A stretch of 64,000 nucleotides of DNA from Sporodiniella umbellata. Lineage: Eukaryota > Mucoromycota > Mucoromycetes > Mucorales > Rhizopodaceae. The position numbers were made by a program, and so were the translations under genes. The stretch spans positions 248,001 through 312,000 of the forward strand of contig JAIXMR010000006.1 in assembly GCA_025677835.1 (NCBI GenBank), written 5' to 3'. The notes under the pieces are model-generated. The model searched no databases and was not told the origin of the DNA. It worked only from the letters and a program-made list of their open reading frames with translations. Shown here piece after piece: positions 46,471-58,094 of this stretch (the first letter of the stretch is position 1; every line of letters begins with the position of its first letter).

Positions 46471-47529
46471 GAATCAGTTATATCGACATCACATAGTTAG
46501 GGACTTTCTTTGGGTATATCTTGGATGTGTTGCTCACGTTCCTCGAACAATTTAATGAATTTTCCCTTGTTAAGTTCTAACTTTTTGTATCAATTAAAAG
46601 GCGGCTGTAGACCTGTTGCCCTTTTTTTGTATTGATATACAAGGCAGACCACGTAGTGTAGATTTTTCGCTTTTTGTATATGTTGTCCATGCGATTTAAT
46701 TTCAAACGTTGTAATAGACGCTGCTTTTCTTTAGTAATAAAACGCTTGATTATAAAAAGGATCTACTAATGCAAAACAAACGTAGAATACAATTATTACT
46801 GCGAAACCAAATACCATCAAATTGCGTTTGTTTAAACTGACGGTCCCCATGGCTTTAGACTGTATTTTTAAAATGATATAATTCACTGACTATGTGCCTC
46901 CTTAATGCGTCCCAACTTACAGTTGCTTTTACGGCTACTTTTTATTCATTTTTTTAGCCATCCGCCTTTGTGGTTCGTCATAAATAGACATTTTGAACGT
47001 CATTGGGATCTCTTTATTGGCTTCTATAGTTTTCTGTATTTTTAACTAGCAAGAAAAGATTCGCTCTGTCTAAGATCAATCTATCAAATAGAGCTAGCCT
47101 AGGCTCACTGAAGTAGAAATGAAAATAATGAATAGATCAATTGATTTTACATACTTTAACACCTTTGAAAACAAAAAAAGCTTAAACTTACTTGATATCC
47201 ACTATTCAGACCCTGCTTTCTAGTTTTAATTAATATATTTAAACCTTGATTTGTACAGTCAAGTTCTGACACTAAACATTTGTCAATTAAAAGTATGTGC
47301 TAACTATTTAGATAGAGACGCGATGTATAGTCTGTAAATTTCAATCCAGAGCAAGCCCTTCAATTTTCAAGACATAAACAGAGCTCAATGAGTCACAGAC
47401 TAAGTTGTTGGTGAGAGCAATGGATTTTGATTTAAGAATTGCATTTTCCTAAAATGGGAGCTTACGCTTTTTTTTTTTTTTTTTTTTTTTGACATTTTCC
47501 ACTTTCAAATAAGAATTGTTGTATTTTTT
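46471..47529. other. Gene-poor region
   Basis: Nothing supported; may include further unrecognisable transposon debris next to the transposase remnant. Poly-T at about 47469-47490. Confidence 0.4.
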
Positions 47530-47979
47530 ATGGCAATGGACGCCAATCACCTAAAGTTATTGGAATCAAAATCAGAGAAGCTGTCAGAGCAACTGTCAAC
47601 ATACATCTCGAAAATTCAGCAACAGATGCAACAGGTAAAAGGCTAGAGGCAAAAGTATTGTATTTTTTTTAAGTACTCCTAACTTAGATGCTTGCCTCCA
47701 CTGCAGAGTACAAAGATATTCATAGCTCAGCCGCCAAGAGTTTTTTTGAAGACCTTGAAACGAGCACCAAAAAATCTGTAGAGTTGATTGCTCATTGCGA
47801 TGAATTAGATAAGGACCTATCTCAGCTAAATGAACTATCCAGGCAGATGTGAGTTGTAAAAAGAGAAATTCGGCTCAACTCCAGTGCTTTTAACCTTCGT
47901 TTCCGTACACTTCTATGCATACAGAAAATCTGTAGATAAAGCTCTGGACCAGTTAGAGAATGCTCTAAATGCTAACTAA
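47530..47979 (+). CDS. Small coiled-coil protein, BORC/BLOC-1 subunit-like
   Basis: Three exons, 47530-47634, 47688-47848 and 47925-47979, 106 aa. The whole protein is predicted helical with heptad-like spacing: HLKLLESKSEKLSEQLSTYI at the start and, at the end, LIAHCDELDKDLSQLNELS followed by RQIKSVDKALDQLENAL. The C-terminal pattern of C-x-E-L...L...L..Q...I...LD.LE..L resembles BORCS6 (lyspersin), a subunit of the BORC complex that positions lysosomes and works with HOPS-linked machinery. The likeness is a short motif judged by eye, so the specific assignment is tentative; another BLOC-1-type subunit is possible. Confidence 0.55.
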
Positions 47980-48504
47980 AAACAAAAACAAAAAGGGATT
48001 ACCGAAGCTTGTATATATGAGAACATTTGTAGATAGTGATCCTGTATTCATCTGGATTTTTTTTTAAAAAAAAAAAGAACGCTTGCATTATATCTGTAAG
48101 CGTAATAGAGCACAAGCCAAAAACAGATGTTTCCTTGACTATGTTGTACATGAGAATATCTTCTTTCAACCTAAAATACTCAAATTTCGAATTGAGGAAT
48201 AAAATATTAAACTGCAACAGGCTATAAATATTCAAAGCAAATATGTTTCAACAAAAATTCGAGAATCTCCATTTAGCACATTGTATGTATCTTAGAAAAA
48301 CACACATAAGCATGTAGATATCTTCCACAGCTTCCTATCGTTTTTGTATCTTAAAAGGATGAAAAAGACACTGGGAACAGAAAGCTTCTTTTATAACAAA
48401 TTTGCTCGCGAAATTGTGCCTTTAAGTTAAAAGAAATAGTTTACTCGGTTTTTGTTGCTTCGTAAGCATTGCTTTATTGGTTTATTGACCTTAATGAGGA
48501 TAAA
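47980..48504. other. Convergent intergenic region
   Basis: No gene supported; overlapping frames at 48000-48235 on both strands are featureless and span a T-run/A-run palindrome at about 48058-48076. Confidence 0.5.
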
Positions 48505-50384
48505 TTATCTCCAGTACTGTTGTGGGGATTGTTGTTGTTGTTGCTGTTGATTAGGGTTATGTGTATAACAACGGAAACATGTTTGGCGAGAGGCAAAGTT
48601 TTGAAAACCACAGGCAGGATTCGGGCAATACCAGTCTCCCGGTCTAAATGTGATATGGTGATGTGGCCTTTGATTGTTTGTGTATCCGCCACCATAGCTA
48701 GGTCCATTGGGAGGAGCGGAGTTGGGTGTACCGTAGTGGGATCCATACTGGCCACCCCCATTCCTAGGCGCTGATGTATTTACAATTTTGTTTCCCCCAG
48801 GCTTGTACGAGCCACAACGTTTACACTGCATACGAGAAGCATAATTGTGAAAACTACATGTTTGGTTGGGACAGATCCAGTCACCGGCGGCAAAGGGAGC
48901 CGAATGAGGTACATAGGTACCTACATGAGGTGAAGGAGAGGGGTTCTCGCAATTACATTTAAAACAAAATTGCCTTGAGGCAAAGTTATGAAACCCACAG
49001 CTGGAGCAATTCCAATCGCCAGGTCGCAATTGTCTACTTTTAGCTTGTAAGGGAAAAGAGACCAACATATTACCCGCAGCCTCCACCACCCTAGAAGAAC
49101 TGGGACATACCTCAATTGGTCGATCACCTAAACAACGTCCATTCAAAGCAAGTGCTCTCATAGAATCTGAATGTGTTTGAAAGAGTACAAATCCTGATAT
49201 ACTTGGTTTGCTATGATCCCCTGGCTGAATCATCCACATTGTTGTAGGCCGAAGTCCATTTGAGGAAAACCACGCCTCCAATTCACCTTGTGTTACTTCG
49301 AAAGGTAGTCCTGCTAAATGAACTACTAACGACTCCTCTTTTTTAAACTGTCTCAAATCGGCGTTGGTATCAATAGGGTGTACAAACACATCTGGATGAC
49401 GAAAACTAGTCAGGTACCGTATAATGTTGATTGTAGTTAAACACGCATTAAGCCCCACTGAATGATCCCTAACCCTCTTCACCTTAAACAATTCACACAA
49501 GTCGCGCAACGAAGTTGAGCGGAAACTAACTTCAGGGTGATGCACCTGCCAGCGCTGTATTTCTTGCTTCAAATCAAACATTCTGCAATAAGCCAAGTAG
49601 CTGGGCAATTCAATATTCTTATCACGAGATTCGCGAGGCAATTGAATACGAAGAATCCATCCGCCATGTGTAACAAAGCAGAAGCTTTTTTGTTGCTCTT
49701 CGATATTTGTTTGAATATAGCTGTCAAGTTCGTTGATAGCAGATTTCAACGTGTTGGCATTTTCAAGAGAGCTCCATTGAATACCCGTTACATCAGTACA
49801 AAAACTCGTTAATACAGTACGTTCAGGCTTCACAAATATTTGTTTTTTGTGAAGAACTTTTAAGGTATGCGCGTCAAGCACAACGAATGAAAGCTCTAAG
49901 TAAAAACAATCAGTCAGTCTGAAATACAAGTTTGATTCAAGAATTATCTATATCCTTTACCGATAATTTCAGAGCTTTCTTTTGTTACTTGCACGGCCGC
50001 AGGATTAGTCATGTTTTCATCACAAGTCGCTTCTACATGAAGAACAATTAAGCGGTCAAAAGGAACTAATGTGTCTGCAGGAGGAGGAGAATCTTGTCTT
50101 TTAACACCCAAAGAGCTCTCGCTCTCTACTTTAACCGAGGGGCGCTCATCTAGCTTTGGTACTGCTTTTTCCACAGTTTCTTTCGCGGATTCCTCAGAAC
50201 ACTTTCCTAACTGGTTTGGCTTCTGTTCTGTCTCAACTTCGGCTTTCACCGACTCATCTAGGATTTTCTCCGTTTCAGTCTTGTCAGCCTCATTTTCCTC
50301 TAATAAGATTTTTTTGGGGACTATCTCTTCATTAATATCGTCCTCCGCCTTTCGTTTACGATCCAAGTCTGTAAAAGATTCCAT
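48505..50384 (-). CDS. NRP1: Nrp1-like RNA-binding protein: degenerate exonuclease, RRM, three RanBP2 zinc fingers
   Basis: Two exons, 50384-49961 and 49895-48505, 604 aa. Residues 1-105 are acidic and Lys/Glu-rich. Residues 110-310 match the Eri1-type DEDDh 3'-5' exonuclease fold (LIVLHVEATCDEN, CFVTHGGWILRIQLP, DHSVGLNA). An RRM follows at about 331-405 (LVVHLAGLPF, SGFVLFQT), then three RanBP2 zinc fingers at about 433-456, 479-502 and 560-584 (GDWNCSSCGFHNFASR, GDWICPNQTCSFHNYASR, GDWYCPNPACGFQNFASR), Gly/Asn/Pro-rich linkers and a Gln-rich tail. This order matches fungal Nrp1 (asparagine-rich protein), an RNA-binding protein found in stress granules. Catalytic Asp positions are lost: His116 for the first Asp, Ile222 for the second and Asn/Ala near 291 for the third; Glu118 and His286 remain. 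The domain is probably non-catalytic and may only bind RNA or protein. Confidence 0.9.
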
Positions 50385-50802
50385 AATGATATGCTTAATA
50401 GAATGAAAAAGGAAAAAAATCGACGTTATTTGTCCCCGTAAAAAGCGCTACTAAGCCACATATATGACGTTGCGCCTCAGTTTGAGTTACACAAAAAAAG
50501 GATTTATTAGGGAGAAGGTTGAATTGCAGCATTGGCTCATGAGAGTCTACAGTTTGGACAAATATGTAAAACTCCCTTACTGGGAAACGAGATTCTTTGA
50601 GTCCTATCATATATTAGCTCCTCCTATATTGTAGAAAAGCCAGATTTGAGTAGCAAGGAGAAAAGAGGAATTGTTTTTTTTTTGTTTTTTTTAGTAGGAA
50701 ACTGTTTGCCAGAATGGCTGTTCCTTAAACGTAAACAAGCGTTTATTCTATATGGCGGAAATTTGTACAAAGGAAAGAGTAGGAAGTAGGGGTATAAAAA
50801 AA
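50385..50802. other. NRP1 upstream region with a 71-codon uORF-like frame
   Basis: An open frame at 50610-50395 (minus, from an ATG) ends 10 nt before the NRP1 start codon in a different frame. It could be an upstream ORF in the NRP1 leader, a tiny gene or chance. The kinase gene 3' end lies at 50803. Confidence 0.4.
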
Positions 50803-53541
50803 TTAAATCTTTCCTTTTTCGAGATATTCTTTGAACTGAAACAAGCTGTCTATATTCAAGAACTGGTGTGTTAGCAGTTGCTCGGCTGTAGGTCGATGTG
50901 TAGGGTCACTGGAAAAAAAAAGGAGGTTAGGATACGATCAAACTCAGTTTTTAACTGCTATTTGTTACATTGTAAAACATTTTCGAAGAAAGTCTTTTGC
51001 GCAGTCTGACAAGTAGTCAGGTATATTGGGTGTGTTAAGTCTACCAAGCTGAAAACAGAAACGTAGTTAGGTATGTGTTTATAAGTGTGTAGATTTCTTA
51101 CGTTATAGATAGCAGCTATTTGATTTAGAGATATCCACGGACGCTGTCCTGTCAATAGCTCTAAAACAGTACATCCCAAGCTCCAAATATCTACTTTGGC
51201 GCTATAAGGCTCATTTTTGACGACTTCTGGGGCCATCCAATAGACAGAACCCCTTAAGGACATCCTTGAGTTTTGATCATATACGCCATCATAATCATTT
51301 TTTTTTGAGAGCCCAAAATCGGATATTTTGCATATACCGTCTTCTTCAATCAGGATGTTAGCTGCTTTTATATCCTAAAAACGAATTTACACACTAGATC
51401 AATGACTGACTAGAAAATTTTCACAACTTACCCTGTGTAGTATTTTTCTAGAGTGTAGATAGGCCAGCCCAGAGCATATTTGTTTTGTAAAGTATTGAGT
51501 CAGCTTTTCGTCGAATGCGCCCTGCACTGCTAACCTGCTAGCAAGACTACCACCAGAAACGTATTCGAGAAAGATGTTGATCATACCTTCGCCGTCATCT
51601 TTTCCATAGCCAAGATACTGTACAATATTTTCATGGTCTAGATCCTTGAGCATGACAATTTCTTGGTTTAATGAGTCTACTACTGCTTTCTGTCGCTCAT
51701 CACGTAGATCGGATGCGGTGATGGGTAACTCAACCTGCTTCACAGCAATAACCTCACCCGTATCTAAATTGAAAGCCAAGTAGACTTTACCAAAAGATCC
51801 CTTACCAATCATTTTACCACGAATCCACTGGATAGGCTTTTTACTAGACGCATCACCATAGTATAAGCTTGCCTTTTCGTTTACAGAAGGTAGTTTGGTC
51901 TGTGTTGGCTTGACTTCAATCACGCGCTTGCCCCAAAGTTTGGTACTTTTACGGCGCACTAGTTCTTTTGGATTGGTTTTGTATTTTCTACTCGCTTCGC
52001 GTGCTACAAGACGGATGGATTTAGTAAGAGTGCCGCGTCGGTAGAGTGAACAGTCGGCATCAACCAAGATCTCTTTGTCTAGATCTTGTTTATCAAAGTA
52101 ACTCTCTAGATTTTCAAATACTACTTCAGTAGGAGGTCGTTCACCCCAGAAGTTCACTGGGGTCTCAAGAAGTTGTTTCTTTGCTTTTTCGTCTGATTCA
52201 GGTGTGGTAGGCACGGGTAGGTCAAAAGAAGTTTGATTGGGAGGGACTGCCCATAGGATAGTTTGCTGTAAAGGTTCATCTATAAAATGGGATTTGATGG
52301 GGGAGGGAGGAAGGGAGCTTGCGCCAGCCTTTTTTAGCTCATCTGGCGGTGTTGGGGGGTCTGTAAGCTTTATTCCCATTGATGACCTTACAGGCCTTAT
52401 GGCAGCTTTTCTGCATAGATGAGATTGCCTTGAACCTAGAGGACCGCTACAAAAAAAAAAAAAAAGAAAAAAGTAATCAAAATAATAAACAATCAATAAT
52501 AAACATTAAGCTTTTTTTTTTTTTTTTTTTTTTTGCAAGCTTACGTTTGTCTTTTTGTGAGCTCACAAGTAGGTGACTCACCTAGCTCAAGTGCGCTAAA
52601 TGAAATATATTTTCCTTGTTTGTTAACTGGCCTGACGAATATTCTTTGTGATGCCGAATTGTCTGCATTAGAGCAGATATACATTAACTCTTGTGAGTCA
52701 ATAGGCGTGCCTATAGGCAAGACATTAGAGAAAGAAATACTAAGCTTGGATGATTTTACTAGGGTTTGAGCCATTTTCATGATAGTATAGATAATCATCC
52801 GGGCCTCCAAAGTAACACATCCGATTTAGTATATTTTGCTTGACTATCGATGGATCGTTTATGTTGGTAACATTAAGACCATACCATGTTTCTTGATCTC
52901 CTGTGATTTGGATTCGGTTTTCCTATAGAAAAAAAATTAGGAAAATTAAGAGAAACGGGCTTTTTTTTTTTTTCAGTTATATGGGTTTACTTTATGTTGG
53001 CTTGGCTGTGAAGGGGATTTTTTGTGAGAATGGTGCCAATAGTTAGACCAGAATCTAGACGCCTTATCTACAGCTGCTTTACACTCATCTCCCGATTCAT
53101 GCCGCACAGAACGCGGACTTGAGACCGGCCCATTCAGGGATAAAGCTGAGTTTTGTGTGGCGGCTGTCGATCGAAATGTATTCTTAAATTTATTGAATGC
53201 AGCCTTTGGCGAATAAGAAGAGTAGTTTTTTCGAGTTGTAAACGGGACTGTAATTAAATGGTCCGAGTTTGGCGAGGGTGTAGGTGAAGGTGAAGAGGAA
53301 GAATAGCCTTTAACGTGATCGGAAGAATGAAAGCGCGGTGATAGATTGGGTCGACAGTTATGCACGTTTGTATTAATGGAGATCTTTCATAATAGAGCCT
53401 GTGTAAATAAAACATACAAAATACTGCTCTCTGTTATTTGAAAAAATTTACGTGGATAGGGGCGTTGGCTGTGGTCTGGTTGCTGGGAATAAGAGCACGA
53501 ATCTCGCACAGAAGCCTCCGTCTTTCATAATAAGTTGTCAT
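50803..53541 (-). CDS. BCK1: MAP kinase kinase kinase, Bck1 type
   Basis: Eight exons on the minus strand: 53541-53452, 53383-52991, 52922-52760, 52710-52545, 52446-51432, 51374-51102, 51048-50969 and 50908-50803; 761 aa. The N-terminal half has a Ser/Pro-rich region and a Ras-association-like ubiquitin-fold segment at about 163-250 (RIQITGDQETWYGLNVTNIN, YYHENGSNPSTP, ICSNADNSA). The kinase domain (about 477-755) has GKGSFGKV (485-492), AVKQ with Lys507, HRDIKAAN, DFGLSKKNDYDG, RGSV-WMAPEVV and DIWSLGC. These motifs fit Bck1/MkhA, the MAPKKK of the Pkc1 cell-wall-integrity pathway. The protein is about half the length of yeast Bck1 (1,478 aa) because the low-complexity middle is short. Intron 3 (49 nt) was placed because read-through meets a stop and the join restores the conserved segment. 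Exon 2 starts at a less typical GAAAG acceptor, the only one that stays open. Confidence 0.92.
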
Positions 53542-54324
53542 TGATCTATTTAGCTTGATACTGTTATGAACATGGACTTAAAAATGTACAAACACACACA
53601 TATGTCTGTATCTTTGCGCTTGTTATTGCCACTGATTTTACCTTGGCAAATATTCTACAAGCTCAGCTAAAGAAATATCGAGAAATTTTTCATGACATAT
53701 CCCGTATTCTGCATAACAATAAGTTTGAATGTTTCTAGTCTATTTTTTTTTCTTTTTTTTTTTTTTATTCTCTACTTTCAAATGTCTGAGCAAAGCGTCC
53801 CCAACCTTTATCGTCTAGCCACTTTGCTACGTTTTCATGACTCCAGTAATCAGCTTTGCTCATTGCACATAAAGTTGTTGTTTTTTTTTTTTTTTTTTCC
53901 TAAAAAAAAAAAAAAGTAGAAAAGAAACAAACAGAATTAAAAATAAGAAAAAAATAACAATCATTTCATTGTGACTTAGCACGGGGCATCACACATTTAG
54001 ATATAAAGAGTTCTTTTATCGGACACATTTTAAAATTTGCTCACGCTTACACCAACAAAACAAAAGTTCTTTGTCCAGACACATTTTAAAATGTGCTCAA
54101 TCGTCCAGATATTCTTCTGTGCTTATCACGCCTTTGACGACCGTTTTTGTTTTCTGTTAAAAGCATATGCTTTCTTATGGTTTAAAAGCAAATCATGTCA
54201 TAATGAGTTTAAAATACTATTCTTTTTTACGACCTCTTTTGTGTTTATTATTGTTATTATTGTTGTTTTGGTTGATAACAAGAAAACTTCTTTCTGGAAC
54301 AGGTAGTCCGTTCGTTTATCGCTT

Positions 54325-54358
<34 letters not shown>

Positions 54359-54362
54359 GCTC
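53542..54362. other. Intergenic with homopolymer tracts
   Basis: This holds the promoter of the BCK1-type gene and the 3' flank of PRP5. There are poly-T/poly-A pairs at about 53880-53914 and a (T)n(A)n palindrome at 54323-54357. A near-direct repeat of GGACACATTTTAAAATTTGC and GACACATTTTAAAATGTGC occurs at about 54020 and 54078. Confidence 0.5.
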
Positions 54363-57300
54363 CTAAACAACTTGGTATCTTCCAGCACCACCAACACCTC
54401 CTCCTCTTCTTTCTGCTTCAAACTGTGCAGTTGTAGCCTCAACCAAGATACGCTTGATTTCGATCTTTGCTTTGTCAACAACCATTTCAGAGTCACCCTC
54501 AATAAACAGGTACAGTTTGCGTTCGCCACCAGCAGGTTGTTTGCCTACAGGAATGTATGTACCTCTGGTAGTAATAGCAGCACCAGTAATTTCAGTAATT
54601 TGCGAGATTTGATCCTTTTTCAATCAGGTTAGTTTCAACTAACGTATTCGTATTTGTTGTTATTTACCTTATTCGTAACTCTCCATTTCGCCTTTTGAGG
54701 AAAGTCATTAATCTCAATTTCTTCTGTAAACACAGGACGCCCTTCTGTTTCGTTTCCAGTTGCTTGGCCACCTGCTTTAAGCCCAGACATTTTATTAATG
54801 CGTGCTGCCACAGCTGCGGCTGCTCCTTTGGCGGCTAAAGCTGCTGCACTCAATTGTTCCTCTGCTCCCTTTCCTGCAGAAGCGGCGTTGGCAGCTGCTG
54901 CAGCGGCTGCAGATGCTGCTTGTCCAGGAACAATGGGTTCTGATGATTTGCTGGCTGAAGATGACTCGTCAATATCCATCTTACTAGAGCTTGTTTCTAA
55001 CTCTATTTCTTCTTCATCAGAATCTTCTTCGCCGTTACCATAGGCTTTCTTTTGAATCTTTTTCACCATATCACGATCCTTATCCAAACGCTCCAGACCT
55101 TTACCGCCAAATCCGGAACCGCTGGCTCGTTCTTTACCCTCCTTGACCTTGCTTTGAAAGCTGTCAGAAAGCGCTTGCAAATCATCAGGAATCGCCTGTC
55201 CACTCATCCTAAGAGCTTTGCAAATATCCATAGCATATCGATCTTGATCCGGTGTGATAAATGTATAGGCTGTGCCTTTGTTTCCCGCACGACCTGTACG
55301 CCCCACACGATGAACATAATCTTCCATATGATTGGGACACTCATAGTTGATAACCACTTTCAGGTTTTTAACATCCAAACCACGAGCAGCAACAGATGTC
55401 GCAATTAAAATGTTGGTAATACCTGATTTGAAGTCGTATATGGTACTATCTCTATCCGCTTGGTCCTAAATATATAAACAAAAAAGCCGTTTCAGGAACA
55501 AATATATACAAACAAAGCTTTTCGTTTTACCTTGCCTCCGTGTAAAGATTGACATGGGTAACCTCTTCTCATTAGGTCTCGAAGCAAATTATCAGCAGAC
55601 TCGTGACGGTCCACAAAAATAATAGCACTGGCGCTGTCTTCGCCCTCTTCTTGAAACAGCTTGCCCAATATTTCCAGGAGTCTAACAAACTTTGTGCTAT
55701 CTTCTCTTACTTCTACAACTTGATCAACGTCATCACAGACAACACTTCGACCACCTACGGTAATTTCCAGGGGTTTCTTTAGTACCTTACGCGCTAAAGC
55801 TTCCATTTGACGAGGAAATGTAGCCGAAAATAAGACAGTTTGTTTGTTGGGTCTAACGTTATTGACAATCTTCATCACTTGCGGTTCAAATCCCATATCA
55901 AACATACGATCTGCTTCATCCATCACCATATAGGTAACCCGTCGAAGATTGGTGACCCGGCCGGAGTTAGCGCAGAGTAGATCAATCATACGCCCAGGGG
56001 TGCATACAATGATTTCACAGCCTCTTTTTAAATCAGCAATCTGGTCTTTGATAGGGCTACCACCGTAAGCACATACAGCCTATACCAAATGTATTGTCAA
56101 TTTTGATTACTCTTCTCTTTTTTTCTTCAGCCAATTTGGCTACTTACCCGGAGGTTTAAAACTTTCAAAAAAGGTTTACATTCTTTATGGATCTGAGTGG
56201 CCAATTCGCGGGTAGGTGTCATAATCACAGCCACAGGCCCTTCACCTGCTTCTAACGGCCGTTGATCTTTGATGTGGCGAAACATAGGAAGCAAAAAGGC
56301 AATCGTTTTTCCGGAACCAGTTTTGGCAACACCAATGACATCACGTCCATTCATGATGGCAGGAATAGCTTGTGCTTGAATAGATGTAGGCTTATCATAT
56401 TTCAGTTTACGAATTACTTCCAGACAGCCCACAGGAAGACCACAGTGAGTCCATTTTGTGATTGGTTTAGGGCATTTGACACCTCGAATCTTGATACCGT
56501 CCAGCTCTATTCGAAGAAGATCTGCTTGGTCTGGAGTCATTTCTTTTAGTTCTGGTGGCTCGATATAAAAGTCTTTTCTGAAGTCTTCGTATTCCATTTT
56601 CGAATGATCAACTGGCGCTATGTCCTTTCTCTTTACTTTTTTAGCTGCATAGCTGCAACAGTCTGGTTTAGTATTGGTGTTTTTTTTAGTGTAATTCTTA
56701 CGCAATAATGTCCTCTGGATCACTACCCATATCGTCCTCTTCATTTTTGTTATTGTCCCCAGCTTCTGTAAACTGATCGTCTACGTCCATGACATTACTT
56801 CCCTTATTTATGCTGTTGTATTTTTCGAATCGTTTTTTGTCCTCTTCATTGATTTTTTTGGCTTCCTCATTTACATCAAGCATATAAGCTTCAAGAGGGT
56901 CCATATCCGCATTTTTCATGACAGTGTCTTTGTTTTCGTCTGACGAAGAGTTTGGCTTTTTGACAGTTTCCTTTTTCATTGCTTTTTTAGCCATGCTATT
57001 AGTATTGCCCTTTTTGAGTCCGAACCCCATCATCATGGTCTTTTTGGGCTTTGCTGAGAAGTTTGCGTTAGCGAATCCACCCCTTGGTTTCACTCCAAGT
57101 AAGGATTCGTCTTTTTCTTCAGTCGATGTTTTCTGTAGAGGCATAAATGTTCTTTCTGCCTCGTCCGATTCGTGTACAGAGTCATTATCAACGTCCATGT
57201 CTTCACCTTCAGATTCGGTGTCGTCTTCTAAACTCCATTTTTTGCCAGAATCGGCATTGACTTCTTCTATTTCTTCCATCTGCTCTCCATTTCTGTCGTT

Positions 57301-58094
57301 ACCATTGCTTTCTCTCTCTTCTTCTTCTTCTTCTTTGGCAGCTGCCTCTGCAGCTGCTTTTTTTATAGCAGCAAATTGCTCAAGTAGCTGGGGCTCATTT
57401 TTTTCAGAAGACTTTGCTTTTTCTTCTGATTTTTTTAGAGATTCGTCTGTTTTCGTTTCTAGTGGTGTGGTTGTACCATTAGAAAATACATCGGATGCTT
57501 TTGTAACAAGCGTTTCCGATGCAGGTTGTTTCTCTTTGTCTGTTTCTAAGCTTTCCTTCTTCTCTTCGGCTAAGGCCTTTTTTTGCTCCTCCTTTTCTAA
57601 TCGTTTGGCAGCCTCACGCTCCTCTTTCCATTTTTTAACACGTTCTTGTTTTATACGCAAAGCTTCTTCTCGATCATTACTGCTATTCGTTGTTGACGCT
57701 GTGGAAGCTGTTGATGAAGAGGCTTCTTTCTATTGAGTGCGAGCGAGTTAATGAATCTTATTAAGCAGCTAAAGATAATATATAAAAAAGGATAGCTTAC
57801 AGGAGTGGAATCTTGCTTTTCAACAGAAGTCTTTTCTACAGCATGATTTCTTGATGTTGGCTCACGTGAACGTGGTCTTTTATCATTAATACTTACATAG
57901 TCATGTCGGTGTCGCGAAGATGTATATGATCTTTCGTCGTAGCGGTCGTCGTACCGTGAAGAGCGGTGATGAGAAGAGCGGTGGGATCTGTATCGGTCGT
58001 GGTCTCTGCTGCGGCTTCGATGAGAGTATTTGGATCGTTTGCTGCCTGTAGGCGAAGGTGACCTACGTCTACTTCTAGAACGGTAAGATGCCAT
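54363..58094 (-). CDS. PRP5: Prp5/DDX46 DEAD-box RNA helicase
   Basis: Six exons on the minus strand: 58094-57801, 57729-56702, 56652-56148, 56079-55531, 55465-54668 and 54614-54363; 1,141 aa. Prp5 remodels U2 snRNP and promotes its pairing with the intron branch site before the pre-spliceosome forms. Residues 1-100 form an RS-like region ([19 protein letters not shown]), followed by a long charged region with a Glu/Lys coiled coil and a DPLEAYM motif. The Q-motif and core follow: [21 protein letters not shown] (motif I), PTREL, DEAD within [25 protein letters not shown] (motif VI). The C-terminal KH-like end has [14 protein letters not shown]. An Ala-rich insertion (about 990-1030) is unusual. 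The last intron was placed before DQISQITEI because this restores the conserved NK-xQIxxIT junction. Length is slightly above the human protein (about 1,030). Confidence 0.96.

Noticed and set aside
56918..57736. 272-codon plus-strand frame rich in Ser/Phe
   Set aside because: It is antisense to the charged Glu/Lys/Ser-rich region of Prp5.
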